DNA of 64,000 bases from Hydra vulgaris (GCF_038396675.1 NC_088921.1:62607501-62671500); one strand, 5' to 3'; shown: positions 11,770 through 25,127, numbered from the stretch's first letter. Notes: generated from the sequence alone by a model not told the origin. Made by a program: numbers and translations.

Positions 11770-13985
11770 TAAACTATATAATCAAGAAAAAGGAAATTAA
11801 AAAAATTTAATAAAATTAAACTCTAAAAACAAAAAACTCAACAAATAAAAACTAAAACTCTAAAAGAAAATTATTTCTAATTAAATTTGGAGAAATAACT
11901 TCAAATCTTTTTTAACATTATAATATAAAGCTTTTTTGGCCAACTCAAATGAATACAGTTTTTTTGTATAAAGTAGAAAAAATAATAATAATAAAAAAAC
12001 TTATGCTGCCCCAACCCTAACCCTCAGTTGATGTAGCAGCAACTTTCAACAATGTTCTCCCTATCTCAGGCATTGAATGTACTAAAGCCCTCACAACTCC
12101 CTAAATCAGTATGACATCAGATTGCTGATTTAAAAGTACTTTTATATTTGTATATATGCATAACAAACAAAAGATAAAAATTGATTCAGTCGAATATGCT
12201 TCATTTAAATGTAAACAAGCAGTTTATATAAGTTTTTGAAATTGCAAATTTGGAAAAGCATTAATAAATGCTTTTCCAAATTTGCAAAATTTGGAAAAGC
12301 ATTTATTAATGCTTTTCCAAATTTTGCAAAAATTTATGCATTTTCTCAGAAAGAATTAATCATTTTTTAAGTAACTTACTACCTAAGTTAATTAAAAAAG
12401 ATCTTAACAATTTTCTTTGGAAAATTTGGAAGATTTAATTATTCCTTTTGCAAACTGTGGTTTAAATCCTAGTTTGAAGCTCCTAATACTAGTCTTCGTG
12501 GGGCTTAGCATGAAGCATATCATCAAAAACCAATGTTGATTTAGTAATATAAATTCAGAAAAAGGTTAGCATCACATCATCATAGTAAACTTTATTAAGT
12601 CAGATTTAAAGTTTTCTTTATAAATCTTTTAGTAAACTTTTATTAAATTTGTTAGTACAAAAAGCTTGTGGAAATTTATTTTTAAGATTGTATCAGTTCA
12701 ATATTAAAATCACTAAGGAAGAAAACAGATTTATTTACAGCATATATATTTTCATAAGTAGAACAGTCATGATATTATTGAAAAACTTATATCGATGCAA
12801 GGGTATCTATTAACGCAATCAACAATAATATTAGATTTTTATAAAAGATTATTTCTACAAATGTGGGTTCTAAGCAACTAGGTGCATATGTTATCAAATC
12901 ATCCCTTTGTTTATAGATAAGTTTTTTGATAAGTATAATAAAAGCCTATCCTACCATTAGTAAGAAACTTGATACATCTAAAGTACTAGAAGAATTTATC
13001 CAGATAAAAACAACTAATAAATCAATAAGAAGGCAAAAGCAAATATGTTTCAATAACGTTAAGTCGTAAAACTACTCTCTTTTAATTAATGTATTAAGGT
13101 CAGTCACATTTATTGTTAGAAACCATCAGTACATATATTAATTGCTAGAAACAATCAGTATAACTTAAAGCATAATATTCCACTATTGCCTAAGTTTTTA
13201 ACTGTTAGTATTAATTGCTACAGGTAATCATGTATTACCTATAGTAATTTACATCATAATTGTCTCTTGTTCATCAAATCTAATAGCTTAAATTGTTCAG
13301 TTTTAATATAAATTCTAATAAATTTAATTATAAATCAATTCTAATAGATAGTTAAGTAAAATAATAAACTATTAAAGAACAAATTAGAAAATAAAAATGT
13401 TTACTAAGCTATATTTTATTATCAACACATGCAAACTTTATCAAACATACTACAACAGACATTAGAAGCATTAGAAAATAAACTTAAGAAGAAAAAAAAG
13501 TTTAGTCTTAGTAAGATCTATAAATAACTCATGAATTAAAGTGTTGTGTACTTTCTCCTAATTAATATTATTATAATTATTATTGTTGTTACTTTTATTG
13601 TTGTTCCCTAAAAATCAAAAGTATTTCAGTATATTTTAATAAAAAATATATTATAAAAATTAAAAGTTTCTATTACCTTCCTCATACAATGCGACACAGT
13701 GAATAATAATCCAGTTTTTGTGCAAAATATCAAATCCAAATAGTAGGATATATTAAAATGACTAATGAAAAAGTTTTATGCAAAGCCTAAAATAAGGTAT
13801 ATATTTATTAAATATATATGTAAGTTATTTCAGGATGAAAACAAAAAAATAAAACAAAAAATGATTTTAAAAAATTTAACAAAATCTAGATAAAAAAGTC
13901 TAGATTGCACCAGACAAACCCTAAACCCTTAGTCATTGTGTATCCAAACCCCTTAAAGATCGCTATTTCATTGTATTTTATATAT
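11770..13985. other. AT-rich spacer with twin palindromes
   Basis: No coding signal was found on either strand. Two overlapping perfect hairpins lie at 12,244-12,285 and 12,284-12,327. They share the arm TTTGGAAAAGCATT, with loops of 4-6 nt. The remainder is AT-rich sequence without repeats I can identify. Confidence 0.6.
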
Positions 13986-13993
13986 TTCATGAA

Positions 13994-14196
<203 letters not shown>

Positions 14197-14252
14197 TGCT
14201 CTGTTCTTTAAGAACATTGAGCACTCTATTTGTAAAATACACTAACATAATT

Positions 14253-14258
<6 letters not shown>

Positions 14259-14290
<32 letters not shown>
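14259..14290. repeat. (AT)n microsatellite
   Basis: About sixteen AT units. Confidence 0.9.
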
Positions 14291-14294
<4 letters not shown>

Positions 14295-14492
14295 GAGCAC
14301 AGATTACCATCTTTTAATACAATTATCTTAAACTGCAGACATGCTTTGCGCAGTTGATGGTTTGTACCTTAGTGACTAATTCTATTCATTCACTTAATCA
14401 AATTTTAAAATAATACTATTATTTCAAATACTATGGACCTGGCCCTTAAATTGTATGTCTGTTGCCTGAAATATATCTATAAAAATAATAAT

Positions 14493-14497
<5 letters not shown>

Positions 14498-14586
<89 letters not shown>
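14498..14586. repeat. (AT)n microsatellite
   Basis: About 43 AT units preceded by a short AAT run. Confidence 0.95.
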
Positions 14587-14589
<3 letters not shown>

Positions 14590-14689
14590 CAGATGGACAT
14601 TGGAAAAAAACAACCTAGATATATAGATACTATAAACTTTGCATGAAAAATCTTTATGTTGAAGCAAATGTTTAGCCCTAGTAAACATT

Positions 14690-16355
14690 GTTTTCTTTTA
14701 AGTATCTTTTATATAAACAAAAAGTATATGAAAGAAATAATAACAGATAGAGTTTTAATAAAATGCATCTACATTGAATTTAAGATTTAGGCAGGATAAG
14801 GGTCAGGTTTTTTTATATTTTATCTTAAAATTTTTTTTTTTAATTTGTAATTAGATAAAGAAATATATATGATATTATAAGCAAATATAATAAAGATAAG
14901 TAAAATAAATTTCAAAACATATCTTTACTAAACCATTTCATTTGTAAAATAAATCAAATTAAAAAAAATTGAGAAAAAATAATTTCTAAAAAGGTTTTTA
15001 TATCTTTTTATATACAAAGTGTTATATCTTTGTTAAGAAGTAAAAAGTTAATAAGTTCTAATTTGGAAACTGTTTTGCTTTTAAAAGCTTTAATTTTTTT
15101 TTTGTCTTTATTATAAAACAGCTTAACACTAGTTGTTAAATTTGCTATAATATTTTAAACTAATTAACAGAGATAGACAAAAGTATATGTACCAACTTTA
15201 AAAACTGATAAATGGATTTTATTTCCATAAAAATAGGCCACTATGATACTTTTCCATAAAAATAGACTGGTAAATTCACATATATTTCATAACTATTTTT
15301 TTCTATGCAGAGATCTAAGGTATTTGAAAAAAACGAACAACAGATTAAACTAATAGAAAATGTACTTAAATCTCATATTTGTTGAAAGAGTAAAAACATG
15401 AAGTTATTTTATTACAAAATTTAGTAACTTTCGAACGTTGTCTCTGAATACAAACTAGACATGGAAGTTTACTAATGCTCCTGACTGCTTTGGCATTGAT
15501 TAACGTTGATTAATTGTGCACTGACTAATCCTGATTGATTTTACACAAGGCTCTCTAGAACTATATATGATGACATATCATAGGTTAGTTCATAATATGT
15601 GTACATCAGAGCTAAGTAAACAAAGATAAAAACTTTAAACAACAACAACAAAAATATATTTACCAGTAAACATCATACATAGGTTCATTAAATAATATAA
15701 TATGGTTCACTCTCTGATAGTCTAATAAGGTTCACTCTCTGATAGTCTGGCTAAAACGAGAGAGTGACCAGAGAGGGTACGAAAAAGTTAATACCAGGGT
15801 AGTGAAAAGTTAAGTTAAAAACCTCAGTGTTATTTGATTTCTGTAATAAGTTAGGGTATGCATATATTTCAGTATCATTTAGAACATATTTTTATTAACA
15901 AACTACATTAGAAATTAAACACGCTTGGTTAATATTGTGTAAAAGTGGCGGTAAATGTAAAATTTACACAATTTGCCTTTCTTTTGCTCTCATAAGTTGT
16001 GGTCCTTGCCCTCACGGACTGCGTGGGAGTCACTCGGAATCGGGCCAAACCTTTTACAAACTGTTTTTCGGATTATCTTTAATTCAAATTAATTAATTAT
16101 CCATTTTAGAGAAATCGGTTATTTTTGTGATTTTTGATAACGTCGGGCAGGTTGATCACTCTTGAACGTATGTACCTAAAATTTCAAGGTAAAAAAGATT
16201 TTATTTGCTCCTCAATTTTTAACACTTTTATAACAATTCCGTGCAATCGCAAAAAATTGCAAAGCTTCAATACTCTAAGTTAAGTATTCTTGTATTTTCT
16301 TTCAAGGTTCTAGAGACTTTCAATCTTTAACAGTAAATCATTAATTAAGGCAATT
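14690..16355. other. AT-rich spacer with a 24-bp duplication
   Basis: No coding signal was found. GGTTCACTCTCTGATAGTCT occurs twice at about 15,705-15,747 and is followed by a partial inverse (GAGAGAGTGACCAGAGAG). A locally GC-richer 50 bp at 15,998-16,050 matches no RNA gene that I recognise. Confidence 0.5.
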
Positions 16356-16361
16356 CAAGCT

Positions 16362-16530
16362 TTCTAAGCTCTGGAGAACACTCTGACCCTCTAATTATCT
16401 AATCAGTCTTTGGTCTATTATTAGCCAGGTCTTTAAGTCTTTAATTTAAAAACTTCTATATCTCATCTTGAGTCTAACATCTTTCTCTCTTGTAATCAAT
16501 ACGAATTCTCTCATTCTACAGCAAAAAAAT
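16362..16530 (+). pseudogene. LINE RT fragment, same family as 9,960-11,640
   Basis: The DNA from TCTGGAGAACACTCTGACCC to TACGAATTCTCTCATTCTAC parallels 10,750-10,890 almost base for base. It covers the SNYLPISL-S-ISKVF and NQY-F-S blocks. The fragment is isolated and carries stops. Confidence 0.7.
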
Positions 16531-16807
16531 ACAATATTATCAATGAAAATGAAGGGAAAGAACCAGATGAGTGGCTTTTTCACTTCATTTCCATTCCTAT
16601 GCCTAATTATTTTGCGCTTCCATGTTTAAAATTGTTTTGGATAAGCTAATTCTATCTAAGGTTGGTGAAGATACCCGAACTTACCCTGCCTTACCAATAA
16701 AAATATATATATATAATATTTTGTTTAAAAAACTATGGACACAGACATATATTCACAGGAATCAAGTCATTTGATTACTTCAAGTACTCCAACCACTATA
16801 AACACTT

Positions 16808-19676
16808 TTAAAAATGTTTTATCTTAATCTTAACGGTTCTCTGCGACAAAATATTGACTATATCATCCATTAAGATAATTAAATTTTTCAGTTTATATTT
16901 GAAAATGGGAAAAATAGAATGCATGTCGAAGTTGGACAAAACAATTTTATTCCAAAGATAAGGTGCACGATATGCAATACAAAACTGATTAAACTTTGTT
17001 CGACAAAAGGGCTCATATATAAAATTATCGTTTCTAAGTGTATATTTATTTATTGGTTTCAAACAAAAGAGATCTTTGAAAACGGGCAAAGGTATGACAT
17101 TTTTGCACATATACATAAAGTATAAAACATGAAGCGCATAAATATTGAGAACTTTCATTTCAATAAGAATGTTTTGCAATAAGTGTATCGATTAGCAAAA
17201 TTTATAAAACGGATCGCATGTTTCTAATATAGGCGATAAAGGCATTTTAACTTATTTATTTCAGTGCTTCCCCATGCATCATTAGCATAATTTAAATAAC
17301 TATGAATTAATGAGTAATAAAGTTGAGTTAGACTTTTTTTGCATAAATATATTCTGGTTTTATATAAAACTCCAATATCTTTAGAAATTTTTGTACCAAT
17401 ATAGTCGGTATGTGTTTTCCATGTTATGTTTTAATCAAGAAAAACACCTAAGAACTTGGTTACATTATGTCTTTTTATTTCATTTTCATCAATAAAAATT
17501 TAAGCAAACCTCGGGGTAAATACGGTTTTTTTGAGACTGGGTGGAAAAGAACCCAATTTGTTTTTTTAATGTTAAAATTTAGTTTGTTGCATTTGAACCA
17601 TTTGTATATACTTTTAAGTTCATCATTCATAGTATAGAAGAGTTTCTTAATGTTATTATCGGAAAAGAATAAGTTAATGTCATCTACAAACACGATACTC
17701 ATTAACTACGAGGTAGAATAAGTTTCTAAATATTTCGACATGAAATATTTAGAAACTTATTTCGATGATCATTATTGCTGAAAACAAATTATTTACGGTT
17801 GGATAGATAACTTTTAAACCATTTTATAACTTCTCAATTTTTTCGATATTATTTTAGCTTGTGTAGTAAAGTTTCAGGATCAACAGAATCGAATGCTTTC
17901 GAAAGGTCAATGAAAACACCTAATGTATATTAGACTTTTCAAAAGTGTGTATGTATATAGACTTTTCAATAGTAATATATATAGACAATGGTAATGTATA
18001 TAGTAACGTATAATAGTAATGTATATAGTAATGTATAAAGACCATAGTAGTAACTTCAACAGTGATGTATATAGCAATGTATATAGACAATAGTAATGTA
18101 TATAGACTTTTTAAATGAATTAGAGATTTCACGTACAAATTGGATAACTGCATGTTCTGTGGAGTTATTTCTTTTAAAGCCGAATTGATAGTTGTATAAA
18201 GTATTATTAGAATGATGATAATTGTGTAATCTATCGTACATAATACGTTCTAGTATTTTTGAAAATGTGAAGAAGACGGAGATAGGGCGATAATTACTGA
18301 TATTTGTTTGATCACCTTTTTTTAAAATTGGAGTCATTTTTAGTTGTTCAGGAAAAACTTCTTGGCGTATAAATGCTCTTTAGACTTTAAACAGGATATC
18401 TTTTAAGTACTCAAAGCATTCTATGACTATATTACCGTTTAAGTCATCTACTCTGGTTAATTTATTTTTTTTAAAGAGTTTTAAAAGCTTTTTCAAACTC
18501 TTGAAAAGATAGTTCAGAAGATAATTCGTTGAAACTAGTGCAATTATCCACCTGTACTAAAAAATCTCTAAATGTAGGATTTGTATAAGGAATTTTATTT
18601 GCTAGTTTGGGACCGATGTCAACAAAGAGCTTATTAAATTCATGAGCTATAGCTCTTGATTCGCATATATGTTTATTATCAACTATATTTGTTTGAGGGA
18701 GGGAACTTGAGCATCTTTTTTGTCTGCCATTAATTTCATTTATTATTTGCGAAGCGCGTTTTGAGTTATTTTTAAATTTATCTATGAGTTTTGAGAAGTA
18801 ATTTTTTTTTCAAGGTTTTACGAACTTTTTCCAATAGGTATTTGTATTCTTTATATATTTTTTCATTTGCAGATGATTTTGTTTTAATATATTTTATATA
18901 AAGCTTCTGTTTTATTTTTGATGATTTTTTAAATCCCCTGGTCACCCATGGGTTGTTTATATTTTTTGGATTAATATATTTTTACAATGATAGGAAAATT
19001 AGCGTCATACACGGAATAAAATGTTTTAAAAAAATTATCGTAAATTTTATCTGCATTATCATTAAAGTTAATATGCTTCCAGTGTAGGAGTGATAATTGG
19101 TTTTTAAATTGTTTTATATTGGTTTCGTTAAAAGTGCGTATTTTAATTTTATTTGATTTGGCTATATTTTCAGAGTTTGATTTAAGCAACAATAATATTG
19201 GAAAATGATCAGATATATCCGATTTTAGGATACCTGTTTGGATATCATTGTCGGATATATCTGTTGTTATGATATATCAATCAAAGACGCTGTTACCCTT
19301 GTTGGAAGATTAATCAAGGGGATTGTTCCAGTTTCGAAAAAAGAGTCGTAAAAGTTTTTAATTTTATCATCTTCACTGTATAGAAAACAATTCATATTTA
19401 AGTCCCTAATAATGAAAATCTTTTTCTTTTCTTTAATACCTTTTTAAAAATACTTTGTTGAAAAAAAAAATGCTCAAATTCTCACTCACGCCGTCAGGTA
19501 GTAAATAAAAACAGCCTAATAATGTGTTTTTTGATTTATTGTTCATAATTTCAATAGTTAAAATTTCTTTATCGCCATCAGATACACTTAAATCATTTCA
19601 AACATAATAAACAAAGTTTTTATTTGCATATATAAGAACTCCTCCGCCGCGTTTATTTACTTGCCTTTGGATCTTC
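16808..19676 (-). pseudogene. CR1/jockey-like LINE (minus), 3' of the hAT insertion
   Basis: Read on the minus strand from high to low coordinates, the endonuclease part (19,660-19,200) shows NKRGGGVLIYANKNFVYYV and LLGCFYLLPDGVSENLS. A linker (19,192-18,971) follows. The reverse transcriptase shows TPILKKGDQTNISNYRPISV, FSKILERIMYDRL and FGFKRNNSTEHAVIQF (18,337-18,110), then motif C as FVDDINLFFSDNNIKK (17,690) and KWFKCNKLNFNIKKT. The C-terminal region (17,179-16,808) shows RAPYLWNKI and ends near the element's 3' end. Several frames are needed, so it is inactive. The 5' continuation resumes at 21,549 beyond an inserted hAT element. Confidence 0.85.
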
Positions 19677-19684
19677 CTTCCGCC
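19677..19684. repeat. 8-bp target-site duplication, left
   Basis: CTTCCGCC directly precedes the hAT left end and is repeated exactly at 21,541-21,548. Confidence 0.9.
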
Positions 19685-21540
19685 TAGGGTTGGGAATACC
19701 GGGATCCTGGGATCCCGAAATCCCGGGATTCCCCGGTTTTTAACAATCCCGAAATCCCGGGATCAAGCATTTAATCCCGGGATTTTTTTTGAAATCGTTT
19801 TCGGTTGAAATTAAATTATTTTTTTCGTTCGATTGCATTAAAATTCGAACTTAACAATTTCGAAATTCTTGCAGTTATGTTTTTGAATAATTGGATTAAA
19901 GTTGTTATAACAATTGAAATTGGATTGCAATTACATTCTTAAAAATTTTTGGTGCTTAGTCGCATTTATTCAAGTTTTTGACAATTTTTATCTCGAATAG
20001 ACGTTATCGGTTTGTGACTATTTTAAAGTACAAGTTTTAATAAAAAATAAAATTGCTGGTTTTTTGAACAGTAAATTTTCTAAAATTATAATGGCTTCGT
20101 ACATGGAATTTGACAAAAAAAGTAATTCTGCTGTTTGGAAACATTTTTTAAGAGAAGAAAAAGGGCAAACAGCAATGTGTAAGTCATAATTGGCATCGAG
20201 GAAACGAATTTGATGTTACTGAGGTAAATTGTGGTCCAGTGATCAAAAAGATACGAAAAGTAATAGTAATGTTCAGACGATCACCAAAAAAAAACGATAT
20301 CTTGCAGAAGTATGTTGCGGCTGAATTTGGGAAACAAATAGCTCTAATTAAAGACTGCAAGACAAGATAGAATAGTCTTTTGTCAATGCTTCAACGCGTC
20401 TATTTATTAAAAAATTGTATACAAAAGGCATTAATAGACATAAGTCTACCGGAAGGTGAATCTTTGGCTTTATCTAATATTGAGCTTAAAACTGTATCTG
20501 CTATCATTAATGCGCTACTTCCAGTAAAAGCAACAGTTGAGGCCCTTTGCCGTCGGGATGCTAATTTGTTTACAGCCGATGTTGCCATAACTTTTGTTAA
20601 AAAAACTTAAAGATGCTAACAACGTTATAAGTCAAAAGTTGCATTCATCTCTCGTTCTTCGAATGCAACAAAGGCGTACCGATGCAAGTGGGATCTTTCA
20701 GTATCTGCACAATGGTAGAACCAACATTCAGTCCGAATCTGAAATAGAGCTAGTAACAGTTCCGACTTCAATAAAATGTCGCAGATTAATAGTTGAGTTA
20801 CTTGAAAGACTAGACGCTACAAATCCAGCTACATCATTAACAGCTAATGAGTCTGAATCAGAAGTTGAACTTTCTGTTTCAAATGAGGCAATACTTGAAA
20901 TTGTTTCTGATTCTTCTGACTCTTCATCTGAATCTATTTCTTTTGCTCTTAAAAACATCAAAAGAATCACAGACGAACTTAATAAAGCTATAAAAAAAAA
21001 CACATTTGCCCAGCATACCATCTCGATGTGAGACGTTATCGATGAAAATTCAAAAGGAAATGGTGTTGTTTGAAAATGGAGGAACACGTGGTGATTTTTT
21101 GCAAAGAGCGTATGATTTTTTAATGACTATTAAGCCTACCAGTGTGGAATCAGAACGTGCTTTTTCTGCGGCCGGACTTTTTGCAACAAATATAAGAAGT
21201 TGTCTGGGGGATGAAACTTTGGATGTGCTCTGCTTCCTCAAAACGTATTTTAAGAATAATCAAAAATAATTGCATACGTATATTATATCTACAAAAACAC
21301 CGTCTTTATAATTTAATAATTAAGTATGTATAATATTAATAAACCAAAGAACTTCCTTGAAATTTGTAAGTTTTTTCTAAACATACTTTAAATGTCTTAT
21401 TAATTTCCTTAGAATTTTTCTAAAATAATATGTTAAAATCTTTCAAAAACAGGTATTTCAAAATCCCGGGATCCCGGGAATAGGTAAATGTAATCCCGAA
21501 ATCCCGGGATTTTAAATATAGCACGGGATTACAAATCCTA
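19685..21540 (+). mobile_element. hAT element inserted in the LINE endonuclease
   Basis: The 1,856-bp element starts TAGGGTTGGGAATACCGGG and ends ACGGGATTACAAATCCTA. The imperfect inverted ends are TAGG(G/A)TT-G-AAT-CC. Both subterminal regions (19,700-19,790 and 21,460-21,535) carry repeated AATCCCGGGAT and ATCCCGAAAT motifs, the likely transposase-binding sites. The exact 8-bp duplication CTTCCGCC flanks it, as expected for hAT. Taking it out rejoins the minus-strand LINE frame (NKRGGG upstream into KTAKAEGRK). The internal gene is deleted and frameshifted, so it was probably mobilised in trans. Confidence 0.92.
20091..21269 (+). pseudogene. hAT transposase, internally deleted
   Basis: The start reads MASYMEFDKKSNSAVWKHFL and continues to TAMCK, the first Cys of a BED zinc finger whose remainder is lost. 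Next comes KNDILQKYVAAEFGKQIALI and DCKTR-NSLLSMLQRVYLLK (20,285-20,410), typical of the region after the catalytic core. A long helical/acidic part follows (20,410-21,000). The hAT C-terminal dimerisation block is intact at 21,130-21,260 (KPTSVESERAFSAAGLFATN, IRS-LGDETLDVLCFLK). The catalytic region is mostly missing, and frames change near 20,375, 20,600 and 21,030. It lies inside the 19,685-21,540 element and cannot encode active transposase. Confidence 0.85.
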
Positions 21541-21548
21541 CTTCCGCC
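21541..21548. repeat. 8-bp target-site duplication, right
   Basis: CTTCCGCC, identical to 19,677-19,684. Confidence 0.9.
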
Positions 21549-21660
21549 TTCGCGGTCTTCATAGAGTTTCCGTATTCTTTATTGATATATTCATTTGTAT
21601 TTTTTTTCTTTTATATATTGTATAAAGATAAATAATAAATGTAAAAAGAACAACAAAAAA
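21549..21660 (-). pseudogene. LINE, 5' continuation beyond the hAT
   Basis: Minus-strand frames here read ...YINKEYGNSMKTAKAE and join the GRKIQRQVNKRGGG segment once the hAT element is removed. This is the N-terminal endonuclease area of the LINE. The region 21,660-21,900 on the same strand is faintly coding-like (DELL-KKFIDFVKKVESNS) and may be an earlier LINE ORF, but I cannot confirm it. Confidence 0.55.
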
Positions 21661-21947
21661 AAAGTGTCCTAACCAGTCATACGACAACATCAATAATATG
21701 TCTGGAATCTATTCAGCAGCTAAAAAACATCGGAGTTGCTCTCGACTTTCTTCACGAAATCGATAAATTTTTTTTACAGCAACTCATCGATGAGAACTCT
21801 TAAAGTCTTAAAATGTTAAAGACAAGAGTCTTTCAAGAGCCTTTGATAGTGTATACTTGTTAATAACTATTTTCTTTTCAGGCCGCTCTTCATCTGTTTT
21901 TATTTAATTTTTTATTTTTATTTTTATACGGAATATTTTGGCATTGT

Positions 21948-22480
21948 TTTTAGAATTGAATATTAGAATATTTGGGCTGGTTTATTTAATGATGCTCTCT
22001 CTCTCTTCTAGAAAAAGTTTAAAAACGTATTGTATACGTAACTTAACCTGCTCAAGCTGCCAAGCTTAAGCCTCTGTCTCATTGTTGTAAGGTTACGTTT
22101 TTTTCTACTTTTCTACAAATACTATTATGATCGCTACTTAAACGAACTACCGTCTCATTGTTATATTGTCTCGCCATTAAACAATATTGCAACATTATAT
22201 TGTATCCGTCTCTTCATGTTACAAAAAACTTTTATTCATGCTTTTTATTCTACTTTTTTCTACAACTTTTTTTTACTTATCTTTTTTCGAACACCAACGC
22301 TTTGGAATTCTCTCCCGTCTTCATATTTTCCCGAGTCATATAGGTTTTAGGTCTTTTGTAAACCTTTAGACAATTTGGCAATTATTAGGTCTTTGTCACT
22401 TTGTAACTTTGTCAATTTTTCGCTCTTCTGTCAGTTTTTTTCTTGCTCTTTAACCATATTCTTTCTTTCCTGAAATCTCC
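21948..22480 (+). pseudogene. LINE 3' fragment, same family as 9,960-11,640
   Basis: NIWAGLFNDALSLSSRKSL corresponds to HIWAGSSNDALSPLDK at 11,490. Downstream, RTPTLWNSLPSSYFPESYRF (~22,285) is the usual C-terminal TLWNSLP block of these LINEs. Frames change several times. The relic has lost its palm domain. Confidence 0.7.
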
Positions 22481-22499
22481 TAACTTTAATAGTGTTTTT

Positions 22500-23290
22500 T
22501 TGGGAATAATATATTTTCGCAAAACTGCAACGAAAATACTATTTTATATTTAAAAAATATTTTTAGTATTTCTAATTTATGTAAAACATTTGCTATAGAC
22601 TGGCGGCCTTAATATATAAAAACGTTTTGGAGTTAATATTTGTGGTACAGTCGTGAGATCTAAAAAATACCAACGTAAATGAGCATTTTAGGTTGTGAGG
22701 ATTCTTAAATAAAAATTTATCAGTTTAAATACGTTTTTTGAAGACTTATCGAGCTTCAGAAAACCATCAAAACGATCTATTTTTCGATTACTTGTATTTA
22801 CTATAAAAAAAATAATATTTTTTTCCCATAATGTAATTGGATTTTTAATTTCTAATGGTTTAAAGACGAAAAAAAAAAAAAAAAAAGTTAAAGCATTAAC
22901 GAAAGTATCGCATTAACGTGTTGTTGTAAAAAATATCGACTTTATCGATTTACAATTTGGTTCTCTTAAAAAAAAGCGTTTTTAAACATTTCTAAATGTT
23001 AAGTTTAAAAACTATTGATTAGAAGAACTTGATTTATTTCAAATACTTCTAATAAGCCTTTCTTCGTATTTGTCATAATCATTAGTACCATCATTGCAAA
23101 CATCGTCATCAGCATCAGCATCAATGTTTTTTAGCTTTGTTCAGTTACATAGATCTGAACACTTTAAAGTCAATTTTATGTACGAGCAGCGTTTAGTTTC
23201 ATAACCATTAGTATAATTACACTTTACAAAGTTCAGTACACTTTCAAGCGCTAGTCAGGATTGGCGCAAGATTCATAAACTATTCGACGA
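22500..23290. other. AT-rich spacer
   Basis: No coding or repeat family was recognised. A short TCATCAGCATCAGCATCAAT run lies near 23,105, and an 18-A run near 22,870. Confidence 0.5.
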
Positions 23291-23319
23291 TTCCTGCTTT
23301 ACTAATTAACCTAAATTAC

Positions 23320-23665
23320 ACATAGGTACATTAAGCTTTTTTTGAACTGTACCTTGAGTCACTTTCTGAAAATTAGGTTCAAATCCATGATAAATTTACA
23401 TTTAATTTAATCTTAGATTGTTTTCAATAAATATTTCTAGTAATACTTCATTGCAACACTTGAATATATAACAAAATTGACTAATAGTTCTGCGCAAAAT
23501 TACCAAATAAGTGAATGCATAAAATGGAAGTCCCAAAACAACTATGGGTTTTGAGATGCTGAGACATAGTACAAAATTAACTTCAGAAACATACAATAAT
23601 ATAAAATATACAAAATAACGCTGTCTCTGCGCATGCGTGACGCTTGCGTAGAACTGACTGTCTCC
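23320..23665 (-). mobile_element. Fragment of the 42-bp-end element (inverse)
   Basis: The sequence is the reverse complement of 34,715-35,320. It shares the run from GACTGTCAGTTCTACGCAAG through CTATGTCTCAGCATCTCAAA to AGAAAGTGACTC-AGGTACAG. The terminal CCGGTGTC end itself is missing. It is a truncated third copy of the family at 34,672-38,596. Confidence 0.75.
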
Positions 23666-24120
23666 TTAATTAACCATCTACTAGTAATAATAAGTAGAGC
23701 AACATGTAATAAAATATAACATGCGCCTAAAATATCACATCCCCCATAGAAAAACCGAAATCGAGAATGCGTTTTCAAGTTGTTGCACTTAGAAGTGTAT
23801 CTAGTACGTCCGAAATATTTATGTACAAAAACAATAAATTTAAAACGCAACGATCAAGATTCATAAAACGGTTTGTAAATAATATGCTATAAATGAAGTC
23901 AGCATTAAATGGTAATATATTTTAAATTCATACTTATAAAATTTTGATCTTAATATATTGCGTGACAATGATTATATAGATTACACATGAGGGATGTGAT
24001 TTTTAGATATCAAATACAAATACTTCGCAGTATTTTAAATGTTACATAGGAAGATGAATTTTTCTAGAAGCCTGGATAAGGGGGATGTGGTATTTTACGA
24101 AGGAATTTCAGCTTCTTTTT

Positions 24121-24121
<1 letters not shown>

Positions 24122-24192
<71 letters not shown>
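24122..24192. repeat. (AT)n microsatellite
   Basis: AT tail of the first array unit, about 35 units long. Confidence 0.95.
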
Positions 24193-24195
<3 letters not shown>

Positions 24196-24335
24196 TATTC
24201 ATAGGGTATGTGATATTTTAGATACCAAATACAAGAACTTTGCAGTATATTAAATATTACATAGGGGGATGTAATATTCTAGAAGCCTGAATAAGGGGGA
24301 TGTTATATTTTACGTAGGAATTTCAGCTTCTTATT

Positions 24336-24435
<100 letters not shown>

Positions 24436-25066
24436 TTACACATAAGTAGGTACGTGGACTGATTTTTTTAAATTATTCAAATACTAGAATGTTATATATC
24501 ATTAGAAAGCTCTCAAATACAATATTTCAAAGGTGAAAAAATTACGAAAATCGGACAATTCTATAAAAAGTTATGACGTTTTTAGTAGCAAATTTTCGAT
24601 ATATGGATTTCTTGATAAAACTGTGGTCAAAAAAATTTTTTTTTTTACATAAATTGTTATAACATTGTCAATTCTTATTTAAAAATCTATAACTTGATAT
24701 CAAAAGATAGGTGTAAAAATGGGCTTTAATTTTAAATATTTTTCTAGGTAAATGGCGCATCAAGGGATCCAGAGGGGGTGCTAATCCACCACCGACACCT
24801 CACAAAAAACACTTTTTCTCCATTAAAGAGTATTTTTTTTATGAAATTGATAATATTTATGAATAAGATTTTGGTATTATTTTATTCTACATCACTATAG
24901 AGTATTACAGGTCTATCATAAAGTTGGGTGTTAGGTTGTGGGCAAGGTTTAACACACCCTATCAAAATTTCATTCTTTAAAATATTGTAATATTTACTAA
25001 AATGAGTAAATTATAAAAAATTAATATAACATTTTAATACTTTGAAAAATAGTAACTAGTGGTGTA

Positions 25067-25127
25067 TAAAATTACCTTTTAGGGGGAGGGGGCGGCATAC
25101 GCCCCCTCCCCCTAAAAGGTAATTTTA
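25067..25127. repeat. Perfect 28-bp GC-rich hairpin
   Basis: The arms 25,067-25,094 and 25,100-25,127 are exact complements around the loop GCATA. The arm core is CCTTTTAGGGGGAGGGGGCG. It is strikingly GC-rich for this sequence and lies in the non-coding 3' side of element copy 1. Confidence 0.95.

Noticed and set aside
12005-12025. Telomere-like CCCTAACCCT
   Set aside because: Only about one and a half units; no array.
15998-16050. Locally GC-rich patch as RNA gene or CpG-like regulator
   Set aside because: Fifty bases with no box A/B, hairpin or repeat relation; nothing to support a call.
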